Of a stretch of 64,000 nucleotides of DNA, positions 50,498 through 58,870 are shown one piece after another. Both the position numbers and the translations under genes were made by a program. Each line of letters opens with the position of its first letter. Positions within the stretch are counted from its first letter, which is position 1. This DNA comes from Leptolyngbya sp. BL0902 (GTDB lineage Bacteria > Cyanobacteriota > Cyanobacteriia > Phormidesmidales > Phormidesmidaceae), in contig NZ_CP046155.1 of NCBI RefSeq assembly GCF_016403105.1, positions 2,633,906 through 2,697,905 on the forward strand, written 5' to 3'. The notes under the pieces are model-generated. The model saw only the letters and a program-made list of their open reading frames with translations. It was not told where the DNA came from and did no database searches.

Positions 50498-50968
50498 ATG
50501 AAATTGACCTATCGCGGCGTCAGCTACGACTATACGCCCAACCCAATGCCCAAAATGGGCGACACCTTCGAGACTGGACTGTATCGTGGGGCTCCTGTAG
50601 CCTTTCGTTCTGTGGCCGATCTACCAGCCCAACCCGCCGCTGATCTGACTTGGCGGGGCGTCCCCTACCGTACGGGTGTAGCGGCCCCTGTGGCGGCTCC
50701 CGTGGCAGCTCCCGTGGCCGTTCCCGTGGCCGTTCCCGTGGCTATGCCTGCGACTGAACCCGGTGTGAGCGGTATTCCCGAACTCGCTCGGAATTTGTTT
50801 ATTCGCCGCCACCAACGTAGCCGTAAGCGCGAACAGGGCATGATGGTGCGCCTCGCTGCCGAAGTGGGCCTGCCCATAGAAGAAGCCATGCGCTACGAAA
50901 GCCATATCCAAGGCAAAGTGCCCCACGATTTTGCCGCCTACGACCGCAGCAGCACAGCCATGAGCTAG
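50498..50968 (+). CDS. DUF4278-domain protein
   Basis: A 156-residue cytoplasmic protein that opens with the DUF4278 signature MKLTYRGVSYDYTP and repeats part of it at TWRGVPYRTG. The domain is a cyanobacterial speciality with no proven function. Between the domain and a basic helical C-terminus (IRRHQRSRKREQGMMVRLAAEVGLP) lies a short Ala/Pro/Val tandem repeat (APVAAPVAAPVAVPVAV) encoded by near-identical 12-base units. AGGAGG eight bases before the ATG is an ideal ribosome site. A hairpin terminator follows. Confidence 0.85.
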   Translation: MKLTYRGVSYDYTPNPMPKMGDTFETGLYRGAPVAFRSVADLPAQPAADLTWRGVPYRTGVAAPVAAPVAAPVAVPVAVPVAMPATEPGVSGIPELARNLFIRRHQRSRKREQGMMVRLAAEVGLPIEEAMRYESHIQGKVPHDFAAYDRSSTAMS

Positions 50969-51022
50969 TCTGGCCCTGGCCTTGGTCTGCCTTTCCATGG
51001 TTTACCTCTGATAAAAACCTCG

Positions 51023-51052
51023 CGCCCATCGCCTCTCTGGGATGGGCGTTTT
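51023..51052 (+). terminator. Rho-independent terminator after the DUF4278 gene
   Basis: CGCCCATC (51023-51030) pairs perfectly with GATGGGCG (51041-51048) around a 10-nt loop, followed by TTTT. Confidence 0.85.
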
Positions 51053-51169
51053 CCATTAACCCTTTAGCCCTGGCCCATAGCCGATTGTGCCGCGCAGTTC
51101 GTTCTCCGACCTCATAGCCCTAGGAGACTGGGGTTGGGGGTGTAAAGGGCTTTGGGCCACCGCTGACCG

Positions 51170-51409
51170 TTAAGGCCGGATTTTGACGCGGCCATTTTGA
51201 ATAGCATCAAACAGGCGGTTGATTTGGCAACGCTCCGACTCATCCACGGTGCCGTCTGCTAGCACCATGGATGAGAGGGTTTGGTACTGGGCCTGGGTGA
51301 TGTACCGCGATTCCAGAACTTGGTTCACGAGAGCGGCGACGGGGCCATCGGCAGGAGCGGATGGGGAAGACGGGGAAGACGGGAAAGACGGGGAGGAGGA
51401 AGAGCGCAT
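51170..51409 (-). CDS. Small conserved-looking protein of unknown function
   Basis: A 79-residue frame from an ATG at 51409. It starts with a Ser/Pro tract encoded by simple repeats of GGAAGACGG type and continues with a compact helical part: VAALVNQVLESRYITQAQYQ, then a helix ending in CQINRLFDAIQNG. The second half reads like a small folded domain also seen alone in cyanobacteria; I cannot name it. A longer frame to 51505 exists but lacks any ribosome site. Confidence 0.55.
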   Translation of the reverse strand: MRSSSSPSFPSSPSSPSAPADGPVAALVNQVLESRYITQAQYQTLSSMVLADGTVDESERCQINRLFDAIQNGRVKIRP

Positions 51410-51696
51410 AGGACAGTACAGGGGAACGACGGGCTTACCCCTACAGTGCCCAATAGGGGGCTGCTTTGGTACAAAAGGATACAAGCTGTTGCAACATGAT
51501 ACCAACCTGCAACATAGCCATCTTCACTATGGTCTGTGCCCATGGTATTTGGGCCTGCGCTGGCCTGCCACAGTCTGCGCTAGCGTCAGAGAGTCGGCAT
51601 AACGGGTGCAACATAACCGAAAAAATTCGCTACCCTAGACGGTCGTGGGGATAGTCCAGGACATTATCTAGGGCGTTTGGCAGGAGAGGTAGCCGG

Positions 51697-52410
51697 ATGA
51701 TAGGGCTCCAGCAATTCCAAGACCGTGGGGCAAAACCCTTCAGACTTACAGATCGGCCTCAACGGCGATGGATATCCCACTGGCGGCAACTCGCCCTGGG
51801 CCTAGGCAGCCTGGGCCTGTGTTGGGGTCTGGGCGGTGCGATGGCCATGGCGTGGGCGCAGGCTGAGGGCACCTGGGCCACGGCCTCTGCCAAACTGACT
51901 GTTCCGGCTACCCCAGTCCTAGCGCCGTCGGAGGCAACGCCCATGGCGACCCCCGCAACCCAAACGAAACAGGCCGCCAGTACCTCTCCCTCTGCTCCCC
52001 AAACCCCAGCTCAACGCTACACAACGGCAATGTTGATTGGCTATGCCGCCGCCGAGCAGGGAGACTATCACACAGCCCTCATCAATTTTCGGCGGGCTCT
52101 GGCGGTGCGTCCAGGGGATCGCTATGCCACCGCTGCCATTCGCAACATGGAAACCTACATTGCTCGTCAGCGGGCCGAAGCAGCTAAACGGGCCGAAATC
52201 GCTCGTCTAGAAGTCACCGTAGCCGAGGCCGTAGCCGCCAGCGACTGGGCCTGCGCGGCAGCTTCGGTGGAGCGATTGGTAGAACTGGTGCCCCCCAACT
52301 CCCCCGACCGCTCTAGGCTAATTGCCTACCGGGGCGAACTAGCGGGGATGATTGCCTCGCGGGCTAACCTAGAAAGCTGGTCTACGGTGTGCCCTGGGGG
52401 GCAGGTGTAG
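51697..52410 (+). CDS. Membrane-anchored or exported TPR-like protein
   Basis: A 237-residue protein. A basic N-terminus leads to a hydrophobic segment at about residues 32-52 (ALGLGSLGLCWGLGGAMAMAWA), either a signal peptide or an anchor. An Ala/Pro/Thr linker follows. The C-terminal part has one clear TPR (AMLIGYAAAEQGDYHTALINFRRALAVRPGDRYATAAIRN) and a coiled-coil-like helix (RQRAEAAKRAEIARLEVTVAEAV). GGAGAGG precedes the ATG. Its stop lies three bases before the rhodanese start, so the two are translationally coupled. Confidence 0.75.
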   Translation: MIGLQQFQDRGAKPFRLTDRPQRRWISHWRQLALGLGSLGLCWGLGGAMAMAWAQAEGTWATASAKLTVPATPVLAPSEATPMATPATQTKQAASTSPSAPQTPAQRYTTAMLIGYAAAEQGDYHTALINFRRALAVRPGDRYATAAIRNMETYIARQRAEAAKRAEIARLEVTVAEAVAASDWACAAASVERLVELVPPNSPDRSRLIAYRGELAGMIASRANLESWSTVCPGGQV

Positions 52411-52413
52411 GCC

Positions 52414-53289
52414 ATGGCCATTGCTGAAACTCCGGGGGCATCGGCGTCGTTTCCCAATGCCGTTAGTGTAGATTGGCTAGCCAACCATCTCAACGATCCC
52501 CAGGTGGTGATCATTGACTGCCGCTTTTCCCTTGCCGATCCGCACCTAGGTCAGCGCCAGTACGCCGCAGGCCACATCCCCGGTGCCCACTACCTCGACC
52601 TCAACCGCGATCTCTCCAGTCCGGTGCAGACCCACGGTGGCCGTCATCCCCTACCCGACTGGGACGTCTTTGGCCAACGCCTAGAACAACTGGGGGTGTG
52701 CTCCGCAGGCCCCCACGGCCCTACCCAGGTGGTGGTGTACGACGACTCACGCTTTGCCTTTGCCGCCCGTCTGTGGTGGATGCTGAAATACTTGAGTCAT
52801 GGGACGGTCGCTGTACTGGATGGTGGCTGGGGGGCATGGCAGCGGAGTGGCTACGCCGTGAGTACCGCAGTCCCCGATCCCACAATGGGCCGATTTATTC
52901 CCCAGCCCCAGCCCCACTGGGTGGTCAATATTGACGATGTGCGCCGCCGCCAGGACAAGCCCGGTGTACTCCTCATTGATTCCCGCGAACCCGCCCGCTA
53001 CCGAGGTGAAGTTGAGCCTATCGATCCCGTGGCGGGACATATCCCCGGATCCGAGAACCTGTTCTGGCAGACCGCCTCCACCGATGGGGGCATTCTCAAA
53101 CCCGCTGCGGCCCAAGCCCAGCGCTGGGACAGTTTCCCTGAAGCTGAGGAAGTCATCCTCTACTGTGGATCGGGAGTAACCGCCTGCGTCAATCTGCTTT
53201 CCCAAGCCCTTGCCGGACAACCCCTCGCCAAGCTCTATGTGGGCGGCTGGAGCGACTGGTGTTCCTACAACCATCGATCCTGCCCATAG
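52414..53289 (+). CDS. Two-domain thiosulfate/3-mercaptopyruvate sulfurtransferase
   Basis: Rhodanese-family enzyme of 291 residues, moving sulfane sulfur to a thiol or cyanide acceptor. The N-terminal domain (about 10-145: IIDCRFSLADPHLG, AAGHIPGAHYLDLN) is the non-catalytic one. The C-terminal domain (about 165-290) has LLIDSREPARYRGEVEPIDPVAGHIPG and the active-site loop CGSGVTA. That loop, with Ser-Gly-Val-Thr, is the mercaptopyruvate sulfurtransferase pattern rather than the CRKGVT loop of classical thiosulfate rhodanese. It follows the TPR-like gene after three bases and is likely co-transcribed with it. Confidence 0.92.
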   Translation: MAIAETPGASASFPNAVSVDWLANHLNDPQVVIIDCRFSLADPHLGQRQYAAGHIPGAHYLDLNRDLSSPVQTHGGRHPLPDWDVFGQRLEQLGVCSAGPHGPTQVVVYDDSRFAFAARLWWMLKYLSHGTVAVLDGGWGAWQRSGYAVSTAVPDPTMGRFIPQPQPHWVVNIDDVRRRQDKPGVLLIDSREPARYRGEVEPIDPVAGHIPGSENLFWQTASTDGGILKPAAAQAQRWDSFPEAEEVILYCGSGVTACVNLLSQALAGQPLAKLYVGGWSDWCSYNHRSCP

Positions 53290-53552
53290 ATCCCGTTGAG
53301 ACAGCCTGTAAAAGCGACAGACGGCCCTTCAGCCCCCTGCGGCCAGCATCGTTAGGATGATACCGCTGGGCTGAGGCGGCACGTTGAGGAGGCTGTTCTC
53401 TCCAGGAAATTACTGACTACTTTTTGAGAAGGCAGTCTTAAACTAACTAGGGATCAAGGAAAAACTGACTTCGATTAAGAATATCAACAACAACGAGACA
53501 GTTTCCTAAAACGATAAAGACAATAGAACTATGGTCGCAATTGGAACTTCCC

Positions 53553-54524
53553 ATGGCCTCTCCCCTCCCCTCCCTTGCCTACTGTAACGAAAGTCAAGTC
53601 ACCATCGTAGGGGCTGGCAATGTGGGCAGCGCCCTAGCCCAGCGCATCGCCGAGCGCGACCTCGCCAACGTGGTGTTGTTCGATATTATTCCCGACCGCC
53701 CCCAAGGACTGGCCCTTGATCTCACCCAAGCCCGCAGCCATGGCCGTTACAGCCACCGCATCCTCGGCACCAACGACTATGCCGACACCGCCCAGTCTGA
53801 CCTGCTGGTGATTACCGCTGGGCTAGCCCGCCGTCCCGGCATGAGCCGTGAAGACTTGATGGCCACCAACGGCAAGATTGTGGCGGAAACGGTGCGTCAG
53901 GCGCTGGTTCATTCTCCCCATGCCAGCATCATTGTTGTCACCAACCCCCTCGATGTGATGACCTACCTGGCCTGGAAGGTCAGCGAACTGCCGCCCCAGC
54001 GGGTGATGGGCATGGCGGGGATGCTCGATTCTGCTCGGTTCCAAACGTTTTTGGCCCTAGAACTGGGGGTGCCCGCAGGGGATGTGGCGGCGCTGGTGGT
54101 GGGTAGCCACGATGACCGCATGGTGCCCCTGCCTCGCTATTCCACCGTCAGCGGTATTCCCGTTACCGAACTGCTCCCCCCCGACCGCATTCAGGCCGCC
54201 ATCGACCGCACCCGCCAGGGCGGAGCAGAAATTGTTGCCTTGCTCAAGCAGGGTGGAGCTTTCTATGGGCCTGCTGCCGCTGCCTGCGCCATGGTGGAAT
54301 CAATTGTGCTAGGGCAGTCCCGCATCTTGCCCGCTGCGGCCTACCTAGACGGCCAGTATGGCTTAGCAGATTTGTACCTCGGTACTCCCTGCCAGTTGGG
54401 TAAGGGCGGCGTCGAGCGGGTGATTGAACTGGCCCTCACGCCAGCCGAGCAGGCCGAGCTGGGGCGATCAGCGGTGGCGGTGAAGGACAACTTAAACCTA
54501 GCTCTGGCTACTCTGATGTCCTAG
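53553..54524 (+). CDS. mdh: Malate dehydrogenase
   Basis: NAD-dependent oxidation of malate to oxaloacetate; 323 residues, LDH-like MDH group. GAGNVGSALAQ is the dinucleotide fold, and FDI after the second strand gives the Asp that selects NAD. The mobile loop reads ARRPGMSRED, whose second Arg marks malate over lactate. NPLDVMTYLAW carries the catalytic Asp partner. The catalytic His block reads GSHDDRMVPL where most relatives have GGHGDTMVPL, so His is kept but the neighbours differ. The in-frame TTG at 53541 is less likely than the ATG at 53553. No other central-metabolism gene is adjacent. Confidence 0.92.
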   Translation: MASPLPSLAYCNESQVTIVGAGNVGSALAQRIAERDLANVVLFDIIPDRPQGLALDLTQARSHGRYSHRILGTNDYADTAQSDLLVITAGLARRPGMSREDLMATNGKIVAETVRQALVHSPHASIIVVTNPLDVMTYLAWKVSELPPQRVMGMAGMLDSARFQTFLALELGVPAGDVAALVVGSHDDRMVPLPRYSTVSGIPVTELLPPDRIQAAIDRTRQGGAEIVALLKQGGAFYGPAAAACAMVESIVLGQSRILPAAAYLDGQYGLADLYLGTPCQLGKGGVERVIELALTPAEQAELGRSAVAVKDNLNLALATLMS

Positions 54525-55121
54525 GGCCACAGTGCTAGGGAGATGCTTGGGGGGTGGCGGTGCTGGGGTAAGACCTGGGGGCAGCAACCCGCCGAGATAC
54601 CTCTATAGCCAACGGGGAATCACAAGATTGAGGAGGCATAGGGATTCGCTAACCTAGCGTCGGCAATCTAGCGTCGGCTCCATGGCTAGTGGACTCTTTG
54701 AAGCCAGGGCAGATAGGGGCGGAATGGAACAAAGAGGGGGCGTTGTTCTGGAATCAGTCGTGGTTGTTCAAGGGAGAATCAGGGCGCTTAGGCTAGCCCC
54801 ATCGCTGGGAACAGGCTAGGCAAGCAGAATAACAAGGAGTAGGAATCCGAAAACAGAAGCGCCGGATTGCCAGAAAATGTGAAACGTTGTGTTGCTAACC
54901 ATAGGTATTTACCTCAGTAACTAACGATAGAAGCACCCTATTCCATTAGCATTCCCAAAAGTGAAGCGGAAGTTATTGTGTCGTTATATTTAAAATAACT
55001 CAATGTTAAGGGCAGCAAAGTGACTCGCTACGGCTTTTGAAGTGATCCCATCGTGGCAAGGTGTTGATCGCAATCACAGGCTAAAGTGATCGCGATCACT
55101 TGCCATCCCCATCGTCTGCTA
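54525..55121. other. Long intergenic region before the amidohydrolase
   Basis: Nearly 600 bases with no gene seen. CTAGCGTCGGC is directly repeated at 54654 and 54668. The second half (54900-55000) is A/T-rich and probably holds the amidohydrolase promoter. The CRP-like palindrome at 55084-55101 lies at its end. Confidence 0.5.
55084..55101. promoter_or_regulatory. 18-bp perfect palindrome, CRP-like operator
   Basis: AAGTGATCGCGATCACTT is a perfect palindrome 20 bp before the amidohydrolase ATG. It contains GTGA-N6-TCAC, the core of CRP-family (SyCRP1) sites. A degenerate second copy, TTGATCGCAATCACA, lies at 55066-55080 directly before it. The position, close to the start codon, would suit repression. 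Confidence 0.55.
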
Positions 55122-56501
55122 ATGACCAACGAAAACCCTTGCCCTGGGCTGATCATGACCCCAACGCCTGATTTTGCCACCGTCACAGATCGCTACTGGC
55201 TGACCCATATCCGTATTCCCCTGGGGTGTCTAGATCCTTCGATCTCGTGGACACTGCCCATACCCGACCTGGCTGCGCCCCCTTGGCGGGAGGAGTTAGT
55301 GGCAGCCCATCTGGCCATTGAGAAGGGCATGATTGTCGATCTGATTCCGGCCCATCACTCTCCACCGATGGACGCCCCTACTTGGGATTTACGCCAGGGC
55401 CTCGTGTGGCCCTGCTTTGTGGACAGCCATACCCACCTCGACAAAACCCATATCTGGCCCCGGCAGGCGAATCCTGACGGCACGTTTGCCTCGGCCCTGG
55501 CGATGGTGCGCCAAGACTATACCCACTGGACAGCGGCGGACTTGCGGCCACGCATGGACTTTGCCCTGCGCTGTAGCTATGCCCACGGCACCCAAGCTCT
55601 CCGCACCCACCTAGACAGCCTTGGCCCCCAGGGGCCAACAAGCTGGGCGGTCTGGAATGATCTGCGCCAGCTTTGGTCAGATCGTCTTACCCTTCAGGCG
55701 GTAGCCCTTGTCGGCATTGAGGTCTACGGAACTCCGGAAGCGGCAGATTTGGCCGATCTGGTGGCTCACTATGGGGGCATTCTTGGGGGGGCTATCCACA
55801 ATCAGCCGCGCATGCAAGAGTGGATTGAGGCCGCCTTCCGCCTTGCCCAAGACCGAGGCCTGAATCTCGACTTCCATGTCGATGAAAGCCTCGATCCAGC
55901 GGAGGATGGGCTGCGCTGGGTCGCTGAGGCCAAGCTCAAGTACGATTTCCAAGGCCAAGTGACCTGTGGTCATGCCTGTAGTCTCTCTGTGCAGACGGAG
56001 GAACAGGTACAGACCACCCTAGATCTGGTGAAGCAGGCCGACATCGCTGTCGTTAGCCTGCCCATGTGCAACGCCTATTTACAGGATCGCCAGACCGGAC
56101 GAATGCCCCGCTACCGAGGTGTGACCCTGCTGCCAGAACTGGCTCAGGCAGGGATTCCTGTAGCCCTAGCCAGCGATAATTGCCGCGATCCCTTCTTCCC
56201 CTACGGCGACCACGACATGCTAGAGGTGTTTAGCCAGGGGGTTCGCTTGGGCCAGTTGGATGCTCCCTTTGGCCAGTGGCCCCAGGCCGTTACCACCACG
56301 CCAGCCCGACTGCTGGGTTTGCCCCAGGGCGGGCACCTTGGGGTGGGTCAATCAGCGGACTTGGTTCTCTTCCAAGCCCGCACCCTGAATGAGCTTTTGG
56401 CTCGGCCCCAAGGCGACCGCATCGTGCTGCGTCAGGGAGCCGTTATTGATGGCACTTTGCCCGACTATCGCGACCTGGATGGAGTGGTATCCCAGCGTTA
56501 G
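55122..56501 (+). CDS. Cytosine-deaminase-like amidohydrolase
   Basis: A ~459-residue metal-dependent hydrolase of the amidohydrolase superfamily, closest in motif order to cytosine deaminase (CodA). The first metal motif is DSHTHLDKTH, FHVDESLDPAEDG carries the His and catalytic Glu, CGHACSLS the next His and ASDNCRDPF the metal Asp. The C-terminal AVTTTPARLLGL...GQSADLVLF is the usual beta-sandwich return. The substrate is uncertain: cytosine, isocytosine-like or other N-heterocycles and amidines are possible. A second Met at 55155 is an alternative start. It converges on the riboswitch-controlled symporter gene, and a nitrogen-scavenging role fits but is inference. Confidence 0.82.
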   Translation: MTNENPCPGLIMTPTPDFATVTDRYWLTHIRIPLGCLDPSISWTLPIPDLAAPPWREELVAAHLAIEKGMIVDLIPAHHSPPMDAPTWDLRQGLVWPCFVDSHTHLDKTHIWPRQANPDGTFASALAMVRQDYTHWTAADLRPRMDFALRCSYAHGTQALRTHLDSLGPQGPTSWAVWNDLRQLWSDRLTLQAVALVGIEVYGTPEAADLADLVAHYGGILGGAIHNQPRMQEWIEAAFRLAQDRGLNLDFHVDESLDPAEDGLRWVAEAKLKYDFQGQVTCGHACSLSVQTEEQVQTTLDLVKQADIAVVSLPMCNAYLQDRQTGRMPRYRGVTLLPELAQAGIPVALASDNCRDPFFPYGDHDMLEVFSQGVRLGQLDAPFGQWPQAVTTTPARLLGLPQGGHLGVGQSADLVLFQARTLNELLARPQGDRIVLRQGAVIDGTLPDYRDLDGVVSQR

Positions 56502-56614
56502 ACCGGGCCTTGAACTCCGATGCCGCTGCTCCCATGGGCCTTGAACTCGGAAGCCGTCATTCGGCTGCTGGGCAGCGCAGTTTAGCCGCGCCGCCCTGAC
56601 ACTGCGCCCTTGAC

Positions 56615-58132
56615 CTAGAGAGAGCGCACACTTTCGGCAAGCTCATGGCGGTGGAGTTCCGGGTCTTGAAGGGGGCGCACGGTTAGCCGAGACACGACCA
56701 CAAAGGCCACCAGGCCCAACACCGGGCTGATCATCGTGGGAAATCCATCAAAGGCGGCGGTGAGTAGGCCGTTGGGGATGTAGAGCAGGGTGTTATCGAC
56801 TCCGAACATGGTGGGCATGAGGACAAACATCACCAGCCGTGAGAGGGAACCCACCAGAATGCAGGCCGTTGCGCCTTGGTGGGTGGCCTGGGGCCAAAAC
56901 AACCCGCCCAGCAGGGGTACCACCAGTCCGGCAAAGCTCATGTCGAAGGCCAACAGCAGCAGCACCCCGGTTTGGGGCACCCGCAACCCCAGGACAACGC
57001 CGACCAAGGTAATGACCACCGCCATGATGCGGGTAATCAGCAGCAGACGGTCGCCCCCGGCCCCCTGGGCGGAGGCATGGCGAATGCCCAGAACGTTGTG
57101 GGCCAGCACCGAAGACGTCCCCAGAATGGCACCGTCCGCCGTGGAGAGGGACGCCGCCAAAATGGCCGCCAGCACCATGAGCCCCAGCAGGCCAGGAACC
57201 GCATGTTGCAGCAGGGCAAATAGCACAGGCCCGTCGGGGGTGATGCCAATTTGCTCAAAAATGCTGCCAGCGGTGAGGGCAATGAGGGAGAACGGCAGCC
57301 CGATAATCAAGGTGCCTGCCGAGGCGATGAAGCAGGCACGCTGGGCCGTTTGGGGGCTATCTGCTGCAAAAATGCGGGCCATGAAATCAATGGCGACCAT
57401 GTTGCCAAACCCCAGGGCAATGAGGCTGGCCCAGTTGATCGGTGCCCCAGCGTCAATGCGGGTGAGCTGTTCTAGGGCCAGTGGCCCCATGCCCTCAGGA
57501 ATGGTGAGGCCGTAGTGTACCAGCACATAGACCAGCAGGGCGGCAGAACCCGCAAAGGCGATAAAAATTTGGATGAAGTCGGTATAGGCTACGGCAAACA
57601 GCCCACCCGACACCGTGTAGGTCAACACCAGTGCCGCCAGTAGGGTGATCCCGCCCGCGTAGCTGGTGCCCAAAAAGGTTTGAAACATGAAGCCCCCGGC
57701 CACCAAGTTGCCCGCCAGCAAAAAGGAGAAGCTCAGGGTCATAATGCAAGCCGCCATCAGTTCGACCCGCCGCCCGTACTTCACCCGGTAGAAGTCTGGG
57801 ATGGTGATCAAGCCCATGCGGTTCATGGGTTTGGCCAGCACCAGCCCGGTGAGGAACAGGCAAAGCGCCAGCCCCACGGGCAGAGCCGCCCCCGCCCAAA
57901 AACCAAACTCTGAGGAGAGATCGGTATTGCCCAGGGTGGCGTTTGCATCGACGGATTGGGCCATCAGCGTGGCGGCGGCGAGGGGCAGCGCTAATCCTCG
58001 TCCGGCCACCAAAAAATTAACGCTGTCTCCCCGCACCTGTTTGGAAGCCCAAACGCCAATGCCGAGGGTACCCAGCAGAAACAGAATGATTCCCCAGAAA
58101 AATAAACCGTGCTGAGTAGCTTGCAATTCCAT
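56615..58132 (-). CDS. SSS-family sodium:solute symporter under a guanidine riboswitch
   Basis: A 505-residue integral membrane protein with about 13 hydrophobic segments. It has family landmarks FLVAGRGLALPLAA, the YTVSGGLFAVAYTDFIQ block (the SSS signature region with a conserved GG) and ILAASLSTADGAILG. Characterised SSS proteins move proline, pantothenate, urea or sugars with Na+. Here the leader is a guanidine-I riboswitch, so import of guanidinium or a related compound is the best prediction, not proven. The frame is open to 58288, but that region contains the riboswitch's terminator, so translation should start at the ATG at 58132, which opens MELQATQHGLFFWG. Confidence 0.88.
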   Translation of the reverse strand: MELQATQHGLFFWGIILFLLGTLGIGVWASKQVRGDSVNFLVAGRGLALPLAAATLMAQSVDANATLGNTDLSSEFGFWAGAALPVGLALCLFLTGLVLAKPMNRMGLITIPDFYRVKYGRRVELMAACIMTLSFSFLLAGNLVAGGFMFQTFLGTSYAGGITLLAALVLTYTVSGGLFAVAYTDFIQIFIAFAGSAALLVYVLVHYGLTIPEGMGPLALEQLTRIDAGAPINWASLIALGFGNMVAIDFMARIFAADSPQTAQRACFIASAGTLIIGLPFSLIALTAGSIFEQIGITPDGPVLFALLQHAVPGLLGLMVLAAILAASLSTADGAILGTSSVLAHNVLGIRHASAQGAGGDRLLLITRIMAVVITLVGVVLGLRVPQTGVLLLLAFDMSFAGLVVPLLGGLFWPQATHQGATACILVGSLSRLVMFVLMPTMFGVDNTLLYIPNGLLTAAFDGFPTMISPVLGLVAFVVVSRLTVRPLQDPELHRHELAESVRSL

Positions 58133-58244
58133 AGCGGTATGACCAATAACAACAGGCACAGACTGTGGATAAGGTGTGACGATCAGGCGTTGTGATCCCA
58201 AGGATTGGGAACAAAAGACCGATACAATTCGCGTTGATCCCTTA

Positions 58245-58298
58245 CTAAAAATGCCCAGAAGGGGGCTGTAGCTTGGCAACAACCGCATTCTCCCGGGC
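58245..58298 (-). terminator. Riboswitch-controlled terminator upstream of the symporter
   Basis: On the minus strand GCCCGGGAG (58298-58290), the 3' strand of the aptamer, can pair over nine positions with CTTCTGGGC (58261-58253), followed by ATTTTTAG. Aptamer and terminator are mutually exclusive, so ligand binding should allow read-through. Confidence 0.75.
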
Positions 58299-58420
58299 TT
58301 TTATCCCTCCGTGTGTCCTGCGGCCCTGAAGACATCATTTAAGACGTCGCTCAAGGCACTGCAGGATCGCCTCTCTTGGACCAGACATTCACAGCCATAG
58401 GCAGAATCGGAACCCTAGAA
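58289..58420 (-). promoter_or_regulatory. Guanidine-I (ykkC) riboswitch, symporter leader
   Basis: On the minus strand the conserved blocks occur in order: CTAGGGTTCCG (58418-58408), GGTCCAAGAGAG (58384-58373 region) and ACACGGAGGGATAAAAGCCC with GGGAGA (58314-58289). These are the ykkC blocks that bind guanidinium. A 60-nt variable stem-loop lies between the second and third blocks. Confidence 0.9.
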
Positions 58421-58684
58421 ACGTTTTAGACTCTGTTTATTTGATTATCTAAAATTGCAGTTAGTTGCAAACCAATACGTTTCCTTGACTATGCGAAATC
58501 AAGCCCATAAACGATGAAAAATAGGCACAATAACGATGTTTCTATGGGCCTGACTTACCTGTCTATCTTGGAGAAACCCGGACTTCAAAAAAGTATTCGC
58601 CGATACGATGAGCCCATTTTGTTCGTGGCTTGACCAAATCCCCCGATTCCCCTTAGTATCTAGGGGCAATTGAATCCAGCGCCT
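58421..58684. other. Divergent promoter region between two guanidine riboswitches
   Basis: 264 bases with no gene. Both riboswitch leaders point outward from here. A/T-rich sequence at 58430-58550 holds likely promoters, for example TTGACT (about 58482) with TAAACG 17 bp later on the plus strand. TTGCAGTTAGTTGCAA near 58456 is an imperfect palindrome on the symporter side. Confidence 0.5.
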
Positions 58685-58870
58685 CTAGGGTTCCGATTGG
58701 CTCAAAGGCTTTCCCAACTAGGCTTAGCCCGATTCGGTCAGGCAAGTTGATAGCAGTTTGGTGCGAGTGTCTGGTCCAAGAGAGGCGGGTTAGGTAGGCG
58801 TGGTTAGTCCTGGCAATCCCTAGGCCAATCTTACCTATCTAACTACACGGCGGGACAAAAGCCCGGGAGA
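58685..58870 (+). promoter_or_regulatory. Guanidine-I (ykkC) riboswitch, gdmH leader
   Basis: CTAGGGTTCCG (58685-58695), GGTCCAAGAGAG (58773-58784) and ACACGGCGGGACAAAAGCCC with GGGAGA (58845-58870) match the conserved ykkC blocks in order. The insertion between the first two blocks is unusually long (~77 nt against ~23 in the divergent copy), with its own possible stem. Confidence 0.92.

Noticed and set aside
58133-58288. 52-residue N-terminal extension of the symporter
   Set aside because: The codons include the riboswitch terminator stem and start right at the aptamer's end; this RNA is regulatory leader.
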